A stretch of DNA of 6,471 nucleotides from an uncultured Pseudomonadota bacterium (GTDB taxonomy: Bacteria; Pseudomonadota; Gammaproteobacteria; Burkholderiales; Thiobacillaceae), in NCBI GenBank assembly GCA_903918705.1, contig CAIXFP010000567.1:1-6471 (forward strand), in the 5' to 3' direction. The notes beneath the pieces are model-generated. The model made no database searches. It was not told the DNA's origin and saw only the letters and a list, made by a program, of their open reading frames with translations. Of this stretch, positions 5,349-6,471 are shown in pieces. Numbering within the stretch: the first letter of the stretch is position 1; the number at the start of each line of letters is the position of its first letter. A program made the translations under genes and the position numbers.

Positions 5349-6146
5349 ATGACCCCAGACACCCCGGCCTTCAAGATCAAGAACGCCAATCTGCCCCTGT
5401 TCGTGCTCCACGTCATGTCGCCGGACATGGCGCTGTTCAAGGCCCAGTTGGAGGCCCATCTCGCCCAGATGCCGGATTTCTTTGCTGGCGCTCCGGTGGT
5501 GCTCGGCCTGGCGGGCATCGCCGAAAGCGAAGCCATGCCGGATTTCGCCCATCTTGCCGCCTTCATGCGCAGTTGCGGCATGGCCATCGCCGGCATCCTG
5601 GGAGGCTCTCCGGCTCAGCGCGAGGCGGCACGGGCCAGCGGCATCGGCCTGTTTCCCGAAGTCCCGGCGCGGGGTTCGCGCAAGCATGCTCCGGCGGAAG
5701 CAGCGGCCCCGGAGGCAGCCAGGGCATCGGAACCGCAGCCCGCGCCCGCCGCCATCCCCGCGCCCGCGCCGGCACCTGTGGTCGCCGCCGTTCCGGCGCG
5801 CCGACCCACCCTGGTGGTGGACAAACCGGTGCGCGCCGGCCAGCGCGTTTACGCCGAGGGCGGCGATCTGGTAGTGCTGGCCATCGTCAACGCCGGCGCG
5901 GAATTGATCGCCGACGGCGACATCCACGTCTATGCCCCCCTGCGCGGACGAGCCCTGGCGGGTGCGCGCGGCGACGCCTCGGCGCGCATCTTCGCCCAGT
6001 GCATGGAGGCGGAGCTGGTGTCCATTGCCGGGCTGTTCCAGGTTTTCGAGCATGGCCTGCCGGCTTCCCTGCAAAGCAAGCCGGTCCAGGTCTATCTCGA
6101 AGGAGAGCGCATCAGCCTCAACCCCCTGGCGCCGATGCGCGCCTAG
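5349..6146 (+). CDS. minC: septum site-determining protein MinC
   Basis: 265 residues from ATG 5349. Residues ~5-105 form the N-terminal MinC domain that antagonises FtsZ polymerisation. Residues ~108-152 are an Ala/Pro-rich linker, and ~155-265 form the C-terminal beta-helix domain that dimerises and binds MinD. The latter is unmistakable: GGDLVVLAIVNAGAELIADG, then HVYAPLRGRALAGARGD, ARIFAQCMEAELVSIAG and the final LEGERISLNPL. MinC rides on membrane-bound MinD to block division near the poles. The protein is longer than E. coli MinC (231 residues), mostly because of the linker. The MinD-binding motif usually written RSGQ is RAGQ here (residues 162-165). The start lacks a clear Shine-Dalgarno; a TTG four codons upstream (5337) is no better. 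It follows the aminotransferase by 30 bp, suggesting read-through expression, and precedes minD. Confidence 0.95.
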   Translation: MTPDTPAFKIKNANLPLFVLHVMSPDMALFKAQLEAHLAQMPDFFAGAPVVLGLAGIAESEAMPDFAHLAAFMRSCGMAIAGILGGSPAQREAARASGIGLFPEVPARGSRKHAPAEAAAPEAARASEPQPAPAAIPAPAPAPVVAAVPARRPTLVVDKPVRAGQRVYAEGGDLVVLAIVNAGAELIADGDIHVYAPLRGRALAGARGDASARIFAQCMEAELVSIAGLFQVFEHGLPASLQSKPVQVYLEGERISLNPLAPMRA

Positions 6147-6184
6147 AAACGCCCAGTGCGGCGATAATGCGGAACTTTTTTGGC

Positions 6185-6190
6185 GAGGAT
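6185..6190 (+). promoter_or_regulatory. ribosome binding site for the GTG start of minD
   Basis: GAGGAT lies 9 nt before GTG 6200. It supports the MAKVIVVTSGKGG start over an in-frame ATG at 6167, which would add 11 residues not expected in MinD and would place this site inside the gene. Confidence 0.6.
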
Positions 6191-6199
6191 GAAAAACAA

Positions 6200-6471
6200 G
6201 TGGCTAAAGTCATCGTAGTGACCTCCGGCAAGGGGGGGGTGGGCAAGACCACCACCAGCGCCAGTTTCTCCAGTGGACTGGCTTTGCGCGGCAACAAGAC
6301 CGTGGTGATCGACTTCGACGTGGGCCTGCGCAACCTGGACCTGATCATGGGCTGCGAACGCCGGGTGGTGTTCGACATCATCAACGTCATCAACGGCGAT
6401 GCGGCCCTGTCCCGCGCCCTGATCAAGGACAAGCACTGCGACAACCTGTTCGTCCTGCCCGCTTCGCAAAC
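6200..6471 (+). CDS. minD: septum site-determining ATPase MinD, N-terminal part
   Basis: The first 90 codons are present; the gene runs off the right edge. The N-terminus MAKVIVVTSGKGGVGKTTT contains the deviant Walker A motif of the MinD/ParA family, with signature Lys11 and P-loop Lys16. VIDFDVGLRNLDLIMGCERR (residues 36-55) holds the Walker A' aspartates Asp38 and Asp40 and is nearly diagnostic for MinD. MinD binds ATP, dimerises on the inner membrane through a C-terminal amphipathic helix (outside the window), recruits MinC, and is driven off by MinE, giving pole-to-pole oscillation. It starts at GTG, 53 bp after minC on the same strand. minE is expected downstream but cannot be seen. Confidence 0.96.
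   Translation, partial: MAKVIVVTSGKGGVGKTTTSASFSSGLALRGNKTVVIDFDVGLRNLDLIMGCERRVVFDIINVINGDAALSRALIKDKHCDNLFVLPASQ

Noticed and set aside
4881..6074. Very long open frame (397 codons) on the minus strand across the aminotransferase and minC genes
   Set aside because: It lies antisense to two confidently identified genes, is low-complexity and rich in Gly/Arg/His/Gln, and is expected when GC-rich coding DNA is read backwards.
6163..6168. GATAAT as a -10 box for minD
   Set aside because: No acceptable -35 sequence at 16-18 bp spacing; a similar GATAAT at 5314-5319 before minC also lacks a -35.
6232..6239. Run of eight Gs in the minD P-loop codons, and a run of eight Cs in mtfA at 3440-3447, as phase-variable tracts
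   Set aside because: Both keep the correct frame and encode conserved Gly or local Pro residues; short GC homopolymers are expected at this composition.

Overview
The window looks like chromosomal DNA of a GC-rich proteobacterium. A betaproteobacterium (Rhodocyclales or a sulfur-metabolising relative) is the best guess. This rests on high GC at third codon positions, a minC-minD cell-division locus with betaproteobacteria-like sequences, an MtfA-type peptidase, and a soluble chemoreceptor with a C-terminal sensor of a kind I associate with that group. It is an inference from protein style, not from a marker gene.

Left part (1-840, minus strand): a sulfur-relay module. A single-domain rhodanese (449-775) is followed by TusA (98-325) and by the first 19 codons of a DsrE2-like protein (1-58, cut by the window edge). 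This rhodanese-TusA-DsrE2 set is known from sulfur-oxidising bacteria, where it passes persulfide sulfur between cytoplasmic carriers. Upstream of the rhodanese is a good sigma70-type promoter (TTGAAA, 17 bp, TATATT). Its -10 box and start region are covered by a perfect inverted repeat, ATATTAGA-N4-TCTAATAT, which looks like a repressor operator.

Middle part (841-2920, plus strand): a divergently transcribed soluble methyl-accepting chemotaxis protein (about 962-2407) has its signalling hairpin in the N-terminal half and a Cache/PAS-like sensor at the C-terminus. Its start is doubtful, because a short ORF in another frame just upstream suggests a frame problem. About 510 bp without a recognisable gene follow. 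Near its end lie a plausible promoter and a strong Shine-Dalgarno sequence.

Right part (2921-6471, plus strand): five tightly arranged genes. They are the M90 zinc peptidase MtfA, a thioredoxin-fold protein with a His/Cys-rich N-terminus (its start overlaps the end of mtfA by 20 bp), a PLP-dependent class I/II aminotransferase with a TTG start, minC, and the first 90 codons of minD. MinC and MinD restrict the division septum to midcell, and minE would be expected beyond the right edge. The order suggests a co-transcribed run of housekeeping genes.

I found no RNA genes, CRISPR arrays, insertion sequences or clear intrinsic terminators. Nothing in the window is convincingly an undescribed system. 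The best leads are the operator-like palindrome at the sulfur-relay promoter, the metal-site-like N-terminus of the thioredoxin, and the unexplained signals at 2632-2928.
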